Positions 30,178 to 39,416 of a stretch of DNA of 43,264 bases are shown here, piece by piece. Source of the stretch: a virus; IMG/VR virus record IMGVR_UViG_3300033145_001054, positions 1 to 43,264 of that record. One strand, written 5' to 3'. Position 1 is the stretch's first letter. The number at the start of each line of letters is the position of its first letter. Made by a program: the position numbers and the translations under genes. The notes under the pieces are model-generated. The model did not search any database. It was not told where the DNA came from and was given only the letters and a program-made list of their open reading frames with translations.

Positions 30178-30873
30178 TCATTTTATAAATTTAAACGGTA
30201 ACATACTCTTACTCATACTTTTTATATCATTAGTGAGCCAATTTGGTTTCTCATATCTTGTGTTTTCTTCCCATATTGGTTCATTTGCAAATGCTTCTGT
30301 TCTGGATTTATCAGGGTACCAACTTCCTTCTAATGGCATAAATCTTCCATTATTCTCATTAAAAACCACACAATAAGCATGATATTCTCGTCTTGTTTTA
30401 TCTATACTACAAACATATCCTACAGCTGTAAAAACTTCCCATTCACTTAGTCCAAAAAGTCTTAACACTTTAGTCATAAGAACAGCATAACCGTCACAAT
30501 CATCAACACATCTTCTATGAGTTTCTATAGCTCTTGCCCAATATTCAGATTTGCCCCAATTTTTTGAGTCGCTTAAATAAGATAATCTTTGATTAACTGC
30601 TTTCTGAACATCAAGTATTCTATTCCATCTTGTGTGTCTCATATCTATTTTAGACTTATAATAATTCATAAGCTCTTTGTCTTCATTACTAGTTTGGTCA
30701 AATACGTTTCTCACGTTTTCTAATCCTTTTCCTGTAATTAATGGATAATATACCAGTGTGGTCTTTTTAAATTTAAAAAGCTCTGGAATATTTTTCAATA
30801 TTATATTTCCATTCTTTGCCCAAAATTTATCCGAATAAAGTTTTTTTATTATAATTTTTATTACTCCTGCCAT
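30178..30873 (-). CDS. Transglutaminase-like cysteine peptidase, putative endolysin
   Basis: 231 residues. RCVDDCDGYAVLMTKVL holds the nucleophile C126, YHAYCVVF the His (H165), and MPLEGSWYPD an acidic partner (E182 or D188), in the Cys-His-Asp/Glu order of bacterial transglutaminase-like peptidases. Pseudomurein endoisopeptidases of methanogen viruses use the same fold, so cleavage of a host wall peptide is possible. No signal peptide is seen, fitting release by the holin-like neighbour. A role in tail or head maturation is an alternative. Confidence 0.6.
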   Translation of the reverse strand: MAGVIKIIIKKLYSDKFWAKNGNIILKNIPELFKFKKTTLVYYPLITGKGLENVRNVFDQTSNEDKELMNYYKSKIDMRHTRWNRILDVQKAVNQRLSYLSDSKNWGKSEYWARAIETHRRCVDDCDGYAVLMTKVLRLFGLSEWEVFTAVGYVCSIDKTRREYHAYCVVFNENNGRFMPLEGSWYPDKSRTEAFANEPIWEENTRYEKPNWLTNDIKSMSKSMLPFKFIK

Positions 30874-32042
30874 TGATATCCAAAATAATTTAACAACGGT
30901 GTAACTGTTGTGTCGCTAGTAGTTAATGTTATTTTAACTTTTAATTGAGTTCCAGTATTTATATATTCGTGACCTGTTGCTTCAGTATGACTTTCATAAT
31001 TGGCTCCGTTATCTGCACTTGCGGCTAAAGTTATCGCAGTGTTTGTAGGAGTAGTTTTTTTTGCTGTTATTAAACCACTTGTAATTGTAGCTTCAACTGT
31101 AATAACATCCGAAATATAATAACCTGATGTTTTATATCCTGCTGCTATGCTAAAGTCCTGTATCGACATTGTGCAACTTGAAACAACATTGCTACTACCA
31201 TTTCCAATAGACGCAGTTACTTTGGGTTTAACTGCACTAATATCTCCGCCCGTTGCATCATCTGAGATTATGTTATAACCACTGTCGCCAGTGAGCGAGT
31301 ATTCAGTTTTAAGAGAACCATCTAATTTAATAGTTATTTTAAACCAAACATCTGCTGGAAATGTAGCTGAACCAGTATCTACATTACTACCAGTTCCTGA
31401 ATCGGATATAATCCAATTCCCATTAACTCTGGTTATAGCCAGATATTCTGCCCCTTTTGTTAACGTAGCTGAACAAGACCCGGTGGTTGAACCACCTGCA
31501 GTATGAGTCATTGCATTTATATGACATTTTACTGAACAAAATGTTACAGTATTATCGTTTTCAATATAACAACTTGAAGTATGTTGACTTGAAGAATCTG
31601 TAGCAGCAGCATAATCTTCTTCGTCGTTACTGGCATCAAAAGTTATACTGGCACTACCACCAGCAACAGCCCCCAAAACTTTAGTCCAACCAGTAGGACT
31701 ATCAATACCTGTAAAATCATAATCATAAGTAAAAATTCCCGTATCTACATCCAGCTTAAATGCTTTTGCTGTAGCGTCGTAAACAACATTTGAACTATTA
31801 GTTTCATCATATTTGCTTGAATCTTTTGCACTATCCCAAGTCCAATTATCAAAATCAGCATCTGTAAAAGTTACTGGATTAGTAGCATCTTTCTCTGCTG
31901 TTATTAATGTTCTAAGTGAGTTTTTCACTAAAGCATTTCTGTTTATCACTTCGTTAAAAGTACCGTTGTAATCTGCGCTCTCTTGTCCAGCTTCTCCAAA
32001 AGCTATATCTGTTCCACCTAATTTTGCATTTCTTATTGCCAT
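30861..32042 (-). CDS. Putative tail fibre / receptor-binding protein
   Basis: 393 residues, strongly beta-rich and full of Ser, Thr, Asp and Gly. The middle (FTGIDSPTGWTKVLGAVAGG, then SASITFDASNDEED and WFKITIKLDGSLKTEYSL) has the character of a concanavalin-like sugar-binding jelly roll. The C-terminal ADNGANYES...LKVKITLT resembles a fibre end domain. It lies between the tail and lysis genes. Confidence 0.6.
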   Translation of the reverse strand: MAIRNAKLGGTDIAFGEAGQESADYNGTFNEVINRNALVKNSLRTLITAEKDATNPVTFTDADFDNWTWDSAKDSSKYDETNSSNVVYDATAKAFKLDVDTGIFTYDYDFTGIDSPTGWTKVLGAVAGGSASITFDASNDEEDYAAATDSSSQHTSSCYIENDNTVTFCSVKCHINAMTHTAGGSTTGSCSATLTKGAEYLAITRVNGNWIISDSGTGSNVDTGSATFPADVWFKITIKLDGSLKTEYSLTGDSGYNIISDDATGGDISAVKPKVTASIGNGSSNVVSSCTMSIQDFSIAAGYKTSGYYISDVITVEATITSGLITAKKTTPTNTAITLAASADNGANYESHTEATGHEYINTGTQLKVKITLTTSDTTVTPLLNYFGYQWQE

Positions 32043-32043
32043 T

Positions 32044-32412
32044 TTAAAACACCGTCCAATTTAATTCTAATCTTAATTCATTACTACCATCAAAACTTAT
32101 AGCATTTCCAAAATTAACATAATTGAAAGCTTCCACATTTGTACTGCCTGGATTAAGAGTGAATTCATTAATTCCAAGTCCACTAAGTTCTGCAGGAGTA
32201 AAATCTGTCCTCCATTTTATCGTCGCTAATGTAGATATATCTGCTGAACCACCTGTAAAAGTTCTAGCACTTCCTACAGGTGCTATTAATCCAGACCTAG
32301 AAGCTAACTCTGTTCCAGAACCACTTCCTAATAGCATAAAAAGCGGTCTATTGCTAGCTAAACTTCCTATCATTAAAGCTACACCACTATGAGCTGTATA
32401 TGTAACTGCCAT
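32044..32412 (-). CDS. Tail or baseplate-associated structural protein
   Basis: 122 residues from the ATG at 32412 (GGAGGT about ten bases upstream), not the longer frame from 32430. MAVTYTAHSGVALMIGSLAS, a beta-rich body and RLELNWTVF at the end suggest a small beta-sandwich, possibly a fibre base or baseplate wedge. No family recognised. Confidence 0.55.
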   Translation of the reverse strand: MAVTYTAHSGVALMIGSLASNRPLFMLLGSGSGTELASRSGLIAPVGSARTFTGGSADISTLATIKWRTDFTPAELSGLGINEFTLNPGSTNVEAFNYVNFGNAISFDGSNELRLELNWTVF

Positions 32413-32413
32413 T

Positions 32414-33943
32414 TTAAAATATACCTCCACTTTTTGTTATTGTAAATGGAATACCACTTAATGCATCAAAGAACCAACTTCCTGGTGATAATCCTGAGGG
32501 AGTATCAAAAGCAAATCGGGTATCTGAATCAAAAACTATACTGCTTCCAATATTTCTAGTTTTTAGATACCAGTTTTGTTTTATCCCAATACTTCCTTCT
32601 GCAAATTCCAATCGAGTTAATCCATCTGAAGTATCAATATCTGCTCCTTGAATATCACGAATACTCAATAAAGCATCTTTCATTGTATCCGTGAAGTCTT
32701 TAATTTTTTTATTAACTATTATTTTTATTCCTTGGTCTGCTAATAATTTTTTTTTATCTATAGTGTATTTAATTTCTAACATTTCATAAGTTTGATTATC
32801 TATTCCATCGTTTGGTAAATCAACAAGACAAGTTTGACCAGCTGTTAAACTTATTTCTCCATCAATATATAAAGTACCTTGAACTTTAAGATTAGCACCA
32901 GCTGCTATTTCATCTTTTACTACCTGCACAGCTTCGTTAGGGTCTTTTATCGTCTTATTTTGAATAATTTTTTCTTTTAATCCATAAGCGGCGATACTAC
33001 TTCTATCACGCCCGAATTTAATTATTGGCGAAGCTTTATCATAAGACGTTTCTATTAATACTCCACTAACAGGAATATTATTACCTACTTCTGTACCTGA
33101 TGTGAATACAAATTGTTTATCATGAAAACTTACTAAATATTGCTCTCCACTTACAGGAACTGAAATCATTTCTAATACTCCACCTTTTTTTTGAAGTCCA
33201 CTAGCTTTTACATTTATACTATAAGGACTAAATTGTAATTTGAAAACACTTCCTACTCCGTCAGCTGTAAAATTTTCACTAAATCCATTAAGCTCTTTAT
33301 CACCATAAACCCATACTTGATTGACAATTTCTTTTCTTGTTTGTAACCACGTCGCATTTATAATGTTTGTATTATTAAATACTTTTCCACTCGATGTTGT
33401 ACCTTTCGTTTTAAATTGTAAAACTTTATTTGTATCTATAAAAAATGTAAATACATCTCCTGCTAATCGTTTTAAAGCATCAAAAATATTATTATGATTA
33501 AAAGCAATTCTTTGTAAAGTTAAACCTGTAGCAACTTTATTATAAGTCACATCAGGTACATCGGCCATAATAACAGCGATAATATCACTTATTTCTTCGT
33601 TTGTGAATACCGTAGGAGGTATTGTTAAATCTTGTAATCTAGCAGTATAATCACGCCCTAGAATCGTTATCCTTTCTTTTCCACTCTTACCACTGAACTT
33701 TCTATCTTCTAATATACCAATAAATATCTTTGTACCACCAGTAATAGGTATCGCCATATCACTAAGCCAAACACCGACTTCTTTACCTATTGTAAAAACA
33801 TTAGTAAATTGTCCTTGAACATTAGAATAAGTAAGCGAGAAATCACTGGCTGAGTTTGTATCTCCTACTTTACTTGTAACTAGACCTGTTATCACGTCAT
33901 TATATACAGTTCCATCTATTTCCACTCTAACAAATGTTGTCAT
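32414..33943 (-). CDS. Baseplate hub / tail tip protein (gpD or gp27-like)
   Basis: 509 residues. RITILGRDYTARLQDLTIPP, FTNEEISDIIAVIMAD and FDALKRLAGDVFTFFIDTNK are the usual sequence of the hub fold seen in late-control D and related proteins. The position directly behind the tape measure gene fits the distal tail. The middle contains a carbohydrate- or DNA-like beta domain (VSGEQYLVSFHDKQFVF) of unknown use. It overlaps the tape measure start by four bases. Confidence 0.75.
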   Translation of the reverse strand: MTTFVRVEIDGTVYNDVITGLVTSKVGDTNSASDFSLTYSNVQGQFTNVFTIGKEVGVWLSDMAIPITGGTKIFIGILEDRKFSGKSGKERITILGRDYTARLQDLTIPPTVFTNEEISDIIAVIMADVPDVTYNKVATGLTLQRIAFNHNNIFDALKRLAGDVFTFFIDTNKVLQFKTKGTTSSGKVFNNTNIINATWLQTRKEIVNQVWVYGDKELNGFSENFTADGVGSVFKLQFSPYSINVKASGLQKKGGVLEMISVPVSGEQYLVSFHDKQFVFTSGTEVGNNIPVSGVLIETSYDKASPIIKFGRDRSSIAAYGLKEKIIQNKTIKDPNEAVQVVKDEIAAGANLKVQGTLYIDGEISLTAGQTCLVDLPNDGIDNQTYEMLEIKYTIDKKKLLADQGIKIIVNKKIKDFTDTMKDALLSIRDIQGADIDTSDGLTRLEFAEGSIGIKQNWYLKTRNIGSSIVFDSDTRFAFDTPSGLSPGSWFFDALSGIPFTITKSGGIF

Positions 33944-35916
33944 CCTAACGACACCATATTTTTTAATTTCATTTCTAAAGCTTCAGCCATTTCATCAGGG
34001 TCTGTTCCATAAATATTTTCTATAATAACATTTATAGAATGTCCAAAAGGAGAATTTCCTTTAAACCCAACGATAGTGTCATTTTTATCAAAAGATACAG
34101 GTTGAGTTCCTGGTCGTGAAAGGAAATCTCCTGCTCTAAAAGGATCATCTGGTGTTCCACTACCAACTGCTGGAGCATTGTTTATTAATGGACTTCCACC
34201 AAAAGCAGAACCTCCACCAGGCAAATCTTCACCAATCATATATCCTCTACTTCTAAGACTAACTAACGCTGCGCTTAAATCTCTAGTTGATATAACAGTT
34301 TCTTTAGTTATTTCATTTATTTTTCCTAATATTCTTAATCTATCTTCTTCAGCAATATTTAAATCTAATGCTAATTTAGTAAATTGTTGAGTAAGTAATA
34401 TTCTTTGTTTTTCTTCAATTGTTTCGGCTTTATTTAATTCTATAAGATTATTTAATTTTTGTTCAAAATTAATTAACTCATCAGTTAAAGGAACAATTGC
34501 TTTAATTTGATTTAATAATGCATCTGATTGCATGCTTGTACCATTAGTTAAATCACTATAACTAAATGTTGCTAATGATATAAAATCATTAAGTAAACTC
34601 ATAGGTTGTTGTGTTTCACTAATTTTTTTTTTAATCTGTTCATAAGCTAATTTTAATCCATTTAATCTTCCTTCCTGTGTTACAAATGTTTCATTAGATA
34701 ATTTAGCAGCAATTTTATCTATTTCAGACATAGATAAACCAAATCCTTTTAATGAATCTTCTAATTCTGTTGTTTCAATATTTATTAATGCTATGGCGTT
34801 AGTAGCACTTAAAGTATTTCCTATAAATAAAGTAACTCCTTCACCTATTTCAGTCATAGAAGCAGTAAATCTATTTTTAAATATTTGAATTTGATTTTCA
34901 CTCGATTGTAACATATCGTCTGTAGCTTTCTGAGCATTTCCAGCTGAATTTCCCATGGCTTCTAATTGTGCAGCAAAATCAGCAGCTGATGCACCAGTTA
35001 ATGGTAATACTGCTTGTAAAGCTCTAATATTTTGAAATAAATCTGTCATAGGTATATTATTATCTACACCTGCTTGGGCAACCAATCTTAAAGCTTCAGC
35101 AAATCCTTTTTCTTGTATTAATGTTAATCCACTTTCAAAACCTAATTTTTCAATTAAATTTGTCATTGCTTCTGTTGGTTTGGCAAAGGAAATCATAGCT
35201 CTTCTTAAAGCTGTTACTGCTTCGTCCGTAGATTGTCCTGCTTTAGTTAAAGTAACTATGGATGCTGCTACTTCTTCAAAACCTACTCCTAATGAAGGAG
35301 CAATAGCTACTACTCTTCCTATAGCTGGTGCTAATTCATTAAATGTAGTTTTTCCGTTTCTTATAGCTGTAAATAATATATCACTCACATTCGTAGCTTC
35401 ACTAGCTTCCAAACCATATGCGTTTATAACAGTAGTTAAACCATCAACGGCTATTTTAGTATCACTAACTCCTGCAATCGCAGCATTCATAGCAACTTTT
35501 AAAAACTGTGTAGCTTCAGCTGAATCTGTAATTCCAGCAGAAATTGTTTGATAAAGACCGCTAGCTACTTCTATTTCTCCATTCATAACAGGTATTGTAG
35601 AAGATAATTTTAAAACTTCCATTTTAAAAGTTTTCATTGCATCGGTTCCTTTAGGCATTAATGTTTGAACTTCTTTCATTCTTTTTTCAAATATTAACGC
35701 CTTTTGAGTAGCCTTTACTAACCCAAAACCTAAAACTGCTACTCCGGCTATCGTGGCGTAACTCATTGCTTTTGCTAAAGCAAAAGAAGCTTTACTTAAA
35801 GAACCTGTTTGAGTTTTTGCTTTTAAAAATGTTGTTGAAAAATCATCTATAGCTCTAATAACAATATTAACTCCGGCACCACCGGCAAATCCGGCTAATA
35901 AACTTCCTATGACCAT
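33940..35916 (-). CDS. Tail tape measure protein
   Basis: 658 residues. A hydrophobic N-terminus (MVIGSLLAGFAGGAGVNIVI) and a first helix lead to the TP901-type core: MKEVQTLMPKG, KLSSTIPVMNGEIEVASGLY, LTTVINAYGLEASEA, NGKTTFNELAPAIGRV. A second hydrophobic stretch is near 55-70. The length suggests a tail of roughly 100 nm by the usual 0.15 nm per residue rule. The C-terminus (SFDKNDTIVGFKGNSPFGHS) is typical of the tip-proximal end. Confidence 0.9.
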   Translation of the reverse strand: MVIGSLLAGFAGGAGVNIVIRAIDDFSTTFLKAKTQTGSLSKASFALAKAMSYATIAGVAVLGFGLVKATQKALIFEKRMKEVQTLMPKGTDAMKTFKMEVLKLSSTIPVMNGEIEVASGLYQTISAGITDSAEATQFLKVAMNAAIAGVSDTKIAVDGLTTVINAYGLEASEATNVSDILFTAIRNGKTTFNELAPAIGRVVAIAPSLGVGFEEVAASIVTLTKAGQSTDEAVTALRRAMISFAKPTEAMTNLIEKLGFESGLTLIQEKGFAEALRLVAQAGVDNNIPMTDLFQNIRALQAVLPLTGASAADFAAQLEAMGNSAGNAQKATDDMLQSSENQIQIFKNRFTASMTEIGEGVTLFIGNTLSATNAIALINIETTELEDSLKGFGLSMSEIDKIAAKLSNETFVTQEGRLNGLKLAYEQIKKKISETQQPMSLLNDFISLATFSYSDLTNGTSMQSDALLNQIKAIVPLTDELINFEQKLNNLIELNKAETIEEKQRILLTQQFTKLALDLNIAEEDRLRILGKINEITKETVISTRDLSAALVSLRSRGYMIGEDLPGGGSAFGGSPLINNAPAVGSGTPDDPFRAGDFLSRPGTQPVSFDKNDTIVGFKGNSPFGHSINVIIENIYGTDPDEMAEALEMKLKNMVSLG

Positions 35917-36455
35917 TTATTTCCTCTTATTTTTAATCGCTTCTCTTGCAGTTTTTCTTTTCTCTTTTTCATAATTTTTCTTTTTTTCTTCACAATCGTT
36001 ATTATATGCGAATATTAAAAAATTTATTTCTGTGTTTGTTAATTGTGGTATCGTAAAATAATTATATCCGTATTTGTGTAATAATAAGATATTCTCTGCT
36101 TTTAACTTTGCATCATCGATGTATCTTTTTTTTCAACAGGCACCAATACTTTTTCTTCAAAAGTTTTATTACTTTCTGTAATTATGATTGTTATTATCTC
36201 AGTAATTAACGCTGGTTTTCCTGCTTTAATCAAATCATCATAACTCATTTTTGGTTTTATTAAGTGTTTTTCTAAAACCCTTGAATCATTGTCTTTCTCG
36301 CTTTTATCACTATTAACCAATGATACCCATTCTCCTCTTGGTAATGGTGTAAAAACTATTTTTTGTTTAGATTTCAATTCTCTTGTTATAGACATTATTT
36401 CGCCTTTTTCGTTTCTCTCAAATAACAAATCTTCTTTTGTTAAAAATTCTCCCAT
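35917..36455 (-). CDS. Tail assembly chaperone, -1 frameshift product (G-T type)
   Basis: The first frame ends at 36102, but GAAAAAAAAG (36134-36125 on the minus strand) allows a -1 slip. The new frame then reads RYIDDAKLKAENILLLHKYG, FTIPQLTNTEINFLIFAYNN and a basic tail, and stops three bases before the tape measure ATG. The T part has no good start of its own. This matches the programmed frameshift in tail chaperones of lambda-like and many other tailed viruses. The fused protein is about 178 residues. Confidence 0.75.
36102..36455 (-). CDS. Tail assembly chaperone, unshifted product (G-like)
   Basis: 117 residues: MGEFLTKEDLLFERNEKGEI, FTPLPRGEWVSLVNSD and a helical C-terminal part (MSYDDLIKAGKPALITEI). 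It lies between tail tube and tape measure, the conserved place of G. It has GAGGTG upstream. The last residues VEKKDTSMMQS follow the slippery site and are replaced in the shifted form. Confidence 0.75.
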   Translation of the reverse strand: MGEFLTKEDLLFERNEKGEIMSITRELKSKQKIVFTPLPRGEWVSLVNSDKSEKDNDSRVLEKHLIKPKMSYDDLIKAGKPALITEIITIIITESNKTFEEKVLVPVEKKDTSMMQS

Positions 36456-36479
36456 TTCTTTGCACCTCGTTTAGTTTGA

Positions 36480-36517
36480 TTAATCTCGTTTGATCAATCA
36501 TTAAAAAAATAAATTAA
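36480..36517 (-). terminator. T-rich terminator candidate behind the tail tube gene
   Basis: On the minus strand the tube gene stop is followed by TAATTAATTTATTTTTTTAA. Then TGATCAAACGAG and a related ATCAAACTAAACGAG appear before the chaperone gene. The T tract could thin out transcription after the abundant tube protein. The two near-repeats may be a small operator. Confidence 0.4.
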
Positions 36518-37534
36518 TTAAAATGGTAAATACTTTATTGTTGCGTCTTGAACTACTGCACTTACAGATTTAGGTATAAGTGTTAATTCCCACTCGTCTA
36601 TTCCTTCGATTGGATTAGGAGCTGTAAAATTATCTATATCACACCCGCTCATTGTAATAAATGATGTTCCGCTTGCTGTGTTTCCATAATTCCTAATTTC
36701 AATAGCACCATTTATTGTTGATAATCCACCACTTACATATAAACCATAAAGTCTTGTTGCTTCTTTAGAATCACCATCCATTGTCATAGAAAATTCATGT
36801 TCTCGCTCTGTTGCTTTTGGTGTTGTTATCTCTCTAGAGCCATTTGTTACATGAGCACCATCACGGTCAAAATTATTCTTCATAGAATAACTCCAAGTTT
36901 TAGCGTCCATTATAGTTCCACTAGATAAATGAATTAAACTATCAAATGGTGCGTGCGGTCGTCGTGTTATTGGTGTTAATGCTCCAAAAGTAGGGGCACC
37001 AGAACTAAAATCCCTAGTCTTAGCAATCACACCAACTGAACAAAGTAACGGTGCGGAATTATCAGTTTTTGCTAAAGTATATGTATTCACAACATTACCC
37101 TTATAAGTTCTAATAAAATTAAGTCCCGTAGGGTTAAACTGTTGTGCTGATTCTAATCCAAAACTTGTAAAAGGACATCTTGGTCCAGATACTACTGGGC
37201 TTTGTGTGTTACTTTCTAACTGAGTAATAACGTGACTATAAAAAACTGGGCTTCCAGTTAATGAATCACTTCCATTACCTAAAGCAAACAAAAGCATCCT
37301 CAAATCTTGTGGATAAAAATCAAAATTTGCTCCATAATTTTTTACTCCTGGTGTACTAACGCTTACATTTCTGGATGCTGTTCCGTGATACCTAATACGC
37401 TGAATATTTTCAGTATCATCAGGTTCAAATCCTTGAACTAATCCTATCCATTGATTTGACCCACTTGTTACTCCATAAGTTCCACTTTCATAAGAAAAAC
37501 TTGTTTGATTTTGTCCTGCCATAAAAATTCCCAT
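36518..37534 (-). CDS. Major tail (tube) protein
   Basis: 338 residues with mixed beta content: SFSYESGTYGVTSGSNQWIG at the start, PEDTEN-like PDDTENIQRIRYHG, and at the end ITMSGCDIDNFTAPNPIEG followed by EWELTLIPKS. Position before the chaperone and tape measure, length, and a beta-rich repeated pattern support the assignment. GAGGTGA lies nine bases before the ATG. Confidence 0.7.
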   Translation of the reverse strand: MGIFMAGQNQTSFSYESGTYGVTSGSNQWIGLVQGFEPDDTENIQRIRYHGTASRNVSVSTPGVKNYGANFDFYPQDLRMLLFALGNGSDSLTGSPVFYSHVITQLESNTQSPVVSGPRCPFTSFGLESAQQFNPTGLNFIRTYKGNVVNTYTLAKTDNSAPLLCSVGVIAKTRDFSSGAPTFGALTPITRRPHAPFDSLIHLSSGTIMDAKTWSYSMKNNFDRDGAHVTNGSREITTPKATEREHEFSMTMDGDSKEATRLYGLYVSGGLSTINGAIEIRNYGNTASGTSFITMSGCDIDNFTAPNPIEGIDEWELTLIPKSVSAVVQDATIKYLPF

Positions 37535-37551
37535 ACTAATTCACCTCATTG

Positions 37552-38010
37552 TTATGTTGTTATATAATTATATCTAAACTCTGATATTTTACTTTTTATT
37601 CCTTCTTCTCCAGGGTCGTCTAAATCTCTAGCAAAATTTATGCCAAAATCCCAAAGTTGAACATTAGTTGATGTATTTGCTGTTGCTGTCGGGTATTGAT
37701 TTTTTCTTAAATCATTATATACTTCGCCCCATAAATCGTTTTTTTCTTTTTCATTCCGAGCCCAAATTCTAACTTCTATTGCTAGATTTACTAAACTCTG
37801 TTCACTCTGTTGACCTAACTTCTGGTCTCCAATAATTGAACCTTTAATTGTAATAATAGGATATCTGACTTTCTCTCTAGGATAAGAAGTCATAACAAAT
37901 TTTTCACCCGTAGGTCTTTTAGTAGATATAGGATCAATAATTAAAGATTTAAGTCTATCTCTCATAAAAAGTATTGTGTCACTTAATAAATTTGTTGATA
38001 TTATTACCAT
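37552..38010 (-). CDS. Tail terminator-like protein
   Basis: 152 residues: helix-first start (LLSDTILFMRDRLKSLI), then YPIITIKGSIIGDQKLG and VNLAIEVRIWARNEKEKNDL, the usual layout of phage tail-terminator (gpU-like) proteins. It lies directly before the tube gene, as expected. The start ATG has only a weak ribosome-binding site. Confidence 0.6.
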   Translation of the reverse strand: MVIISTNLLSDTILFMRDRLKSLIIDPISTKRPTGEKFVMTSYPREKVRYPIITIKGSIIGDQKLGQQSEQSLVNLAIEVRIWARNEKEKNDLWGEVYNDLRKNQYPTATANTSTNVQLWDFGINFARDLDDPGEEGIKSKISEFRYNYITT

Positions 38011-38041
38011 TTTTGTCTCGTTTGACTGAGTAAATATCGTT

Positions 38042-38416
38042 TTATCTACTAGCTTTTTTTAATGCTTTATTTATACTTTGTCGTCGTCTATCTAAACTAT
38101 GTTTAAAATGACCTCGACCTATTATTTTAGTTGTCCCATCTTCTAAAAATTCGGCGTACGGTAATTTTGATTGTATCACTGATACAAATGGAATATCTAA
38201 AATTGAATCTTTACCTATACTATTCATAAATTGTCCAGTATCTACGCTTCGTTGTTCTGATTTTCTTCCTGCTATACTTTCAACAACTTCACCGATTAAC
38301 TTTAACCCTTCTTTATGAATTGTTTCGTTTATATTTCCAAAGCGTCTTAATTGTTCTTTTTCTAACACTATTTGAGTTGATTTTATACCTGTAAATATTA
38401 TTGATAATTTAACCAT
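38042..38416 (-). CDS. HK97 gp10-like head-tail / minor tail protein
   Basis: 124 residues: RSVDTGQFMNSIGKDS and LPYAEFLEDGTTKIIGRGHF match the VDTGxLxxS and YAxFxExGT signature of the HK97 gp10 family, needed for tail completion. It overlaps the preceding gene by eight bases. Confidence 0.75.
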   Translation of the reverse strand: MVKLSIIFTGIKSTQIVLEKEQLRRFGNINETIHKEGLKLIGEVVESIAGRKSEQRSVDTGQFMNSIGKDSILDIPFVSVIQSKLPYAEFLEDGTTKIIGRGHFKHSLDRRRQSINKALKKASR

Positions 38417-38600
38417 TTTTATGTTTTGAATTGGTTATTATTTTTTTTGAAACTTCTTTTTTAGGCTCTTCTTTTTTAGGTTCTTCTATTTTATTAACTA
38501 CTTCATAATTACCTGTTGCAATTAATTCTTTTGCCTTTTTATCTTCAACATCCATTTCTTCTCGTGGGTTATGAAATCCTATGTATTTTATTTTCGTCAT
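38409..38600 (-). CDS. Small neck-region protein with KEEPKK tail
   Basis: 63 residues from ATG 38600, with AGGTGA about nine bases upstream. TKIKYIGFHNPREEMDVEDK and KELIATGNYE look like short phage head-gene neighbours. The C-terminal half is low-complexity (EEPKKEEPKKEVSKK). Role unknown. Confidence 0.55.
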   Translation of the reverse strand: MTKIKYIGFHNPREEMDVEDKKAKELIATGNYEVVNKIEEPKKEEPKKEVSKKIITNSKHKNG

Positions 38601-38601
38601 T

Positions 38602-39030
38602 TTACATTTCACCTATTAAGCTTCCATTAGGTAAAGCTCTTATATAAAGCTTTTTATAAACTATGTCTCCTATAGGAGGCCAAGCTTCTTCACCATCAGG
38701 TATGATATTATATTCTCCTTCTATTGGACTTCCTAATCCTATTTTTAAAGCGCCAGGACTAGGTGTAACTGTTGTTGTTGTTCCTTTAATATATAATCTC
38801 TTATCGGCTGTAGTTATCTTTCCTTGTTGCAATAAAACAGCTTCTCTACTTCCAAAAACATCTTTAACTGGTAAAACTAATCCCGATAACCATACGTCAC
38901 TTCCAGATTGTGTTAATACGTGAGCGTCGTCATAATCATTCGCAGATACAGAGCCAGAATAAAATTTAAATCTAGCTCGATGTTGTAACATACTTTCAAT
39001 ATCCTTTTGCATTTGTGTAAATTCTGACAT
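38602..39030 (-). CDS. Head-closure/stopper-like protein
   Basis: 142 residues: a short N-terminal helix (MQKDIESMLQHRARFKFYSG) and a beta-barrel-like body (VWLSGLVLPVKDVFG, ITTADKRLYIKG, GDIVYKKLYIRALPNG). The place between the adaptor-like and gp10-like genes fits head closure. No direct family signature. Confidence 0.5.
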   Translation of the reverse strand: MSEFTQMQKDIESMLQHRARFKFYSGSVSANDYDDAHVLTQSGSDVWLSGLVLPVKDVFGSREAVLLQQGKITTADKRLYIKGTTTTVTPSPGALKIGLGSPIEGEYNIIPDGEEAWPPIGDIVYKKLYIRALPNGSLIGEM

Positions 39031-39031
39031 T

Positions 39032-39415
39032 TTAACCCAAAGCTTTATAATAATGAAAACTCCCTTTTAAATCTCTTAAATCACCATAGGCATTCTTTTC
39101 TAGTGCTTCGGCACTCGATAGCGAAGCTGAACCTTTGCCCTTCTTAATAGTAAACTCACCTAATTTAGTCTCTGAGGCGTCGCTCCCCTGCGTTTCTATA
39201 TCTATTAAAACTTTCGCTTTCGTGAGTTCTACTAAAGGTCCCTGTATTGCTTCTGGTATAGCGTCGTTTACATAATTTTTCCCTAAATAATTATTTATCT
39301 TAGTAAGTCTTTGCGTCACTATATTGGTCATATTTGTGCCACTAATAGATAAAGGAATATTATCGGTTCTTTTACTAACTTCTGTGATAACTGAACCAAC
39401 ATTCCAATCCCCCAT
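39032..39415 (-). CDS. Head-tail adaptor-like protein
   Basis: 127 residues, mostly helical: VGSVITEVSKRTDNIPLSI, RLTKINNYLGKNYVND, IQGPLVELTKAKVLIDIETQ. A helical bundle of this size in this place matches gp6/gp15-type adaptors that sit on the portal. Assigned by position and helix pattern. Confidence 0.55.
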   Translation of the reverse strand: MGDWNVGSVITEVSKRTDNIPLSISGTNMTNIVTQRLTKINNYLGKNYVNDAIPEAIQGPLVELTKAKVLIDIETQGSDASETKLGEFTIKKGKGSASLSSAEALEKNAYGDLRDLKGSFHYYKALG

Positions 39416-39416
39416 T

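Noticed and set aside
38636-38670. TATA-like AAAGCTTTATATAAG on the minus strand
   Set aside because: It lies inside the head-closure-like gene and codes for KKLYIRAL; no leader or gene start follows at the right distance.
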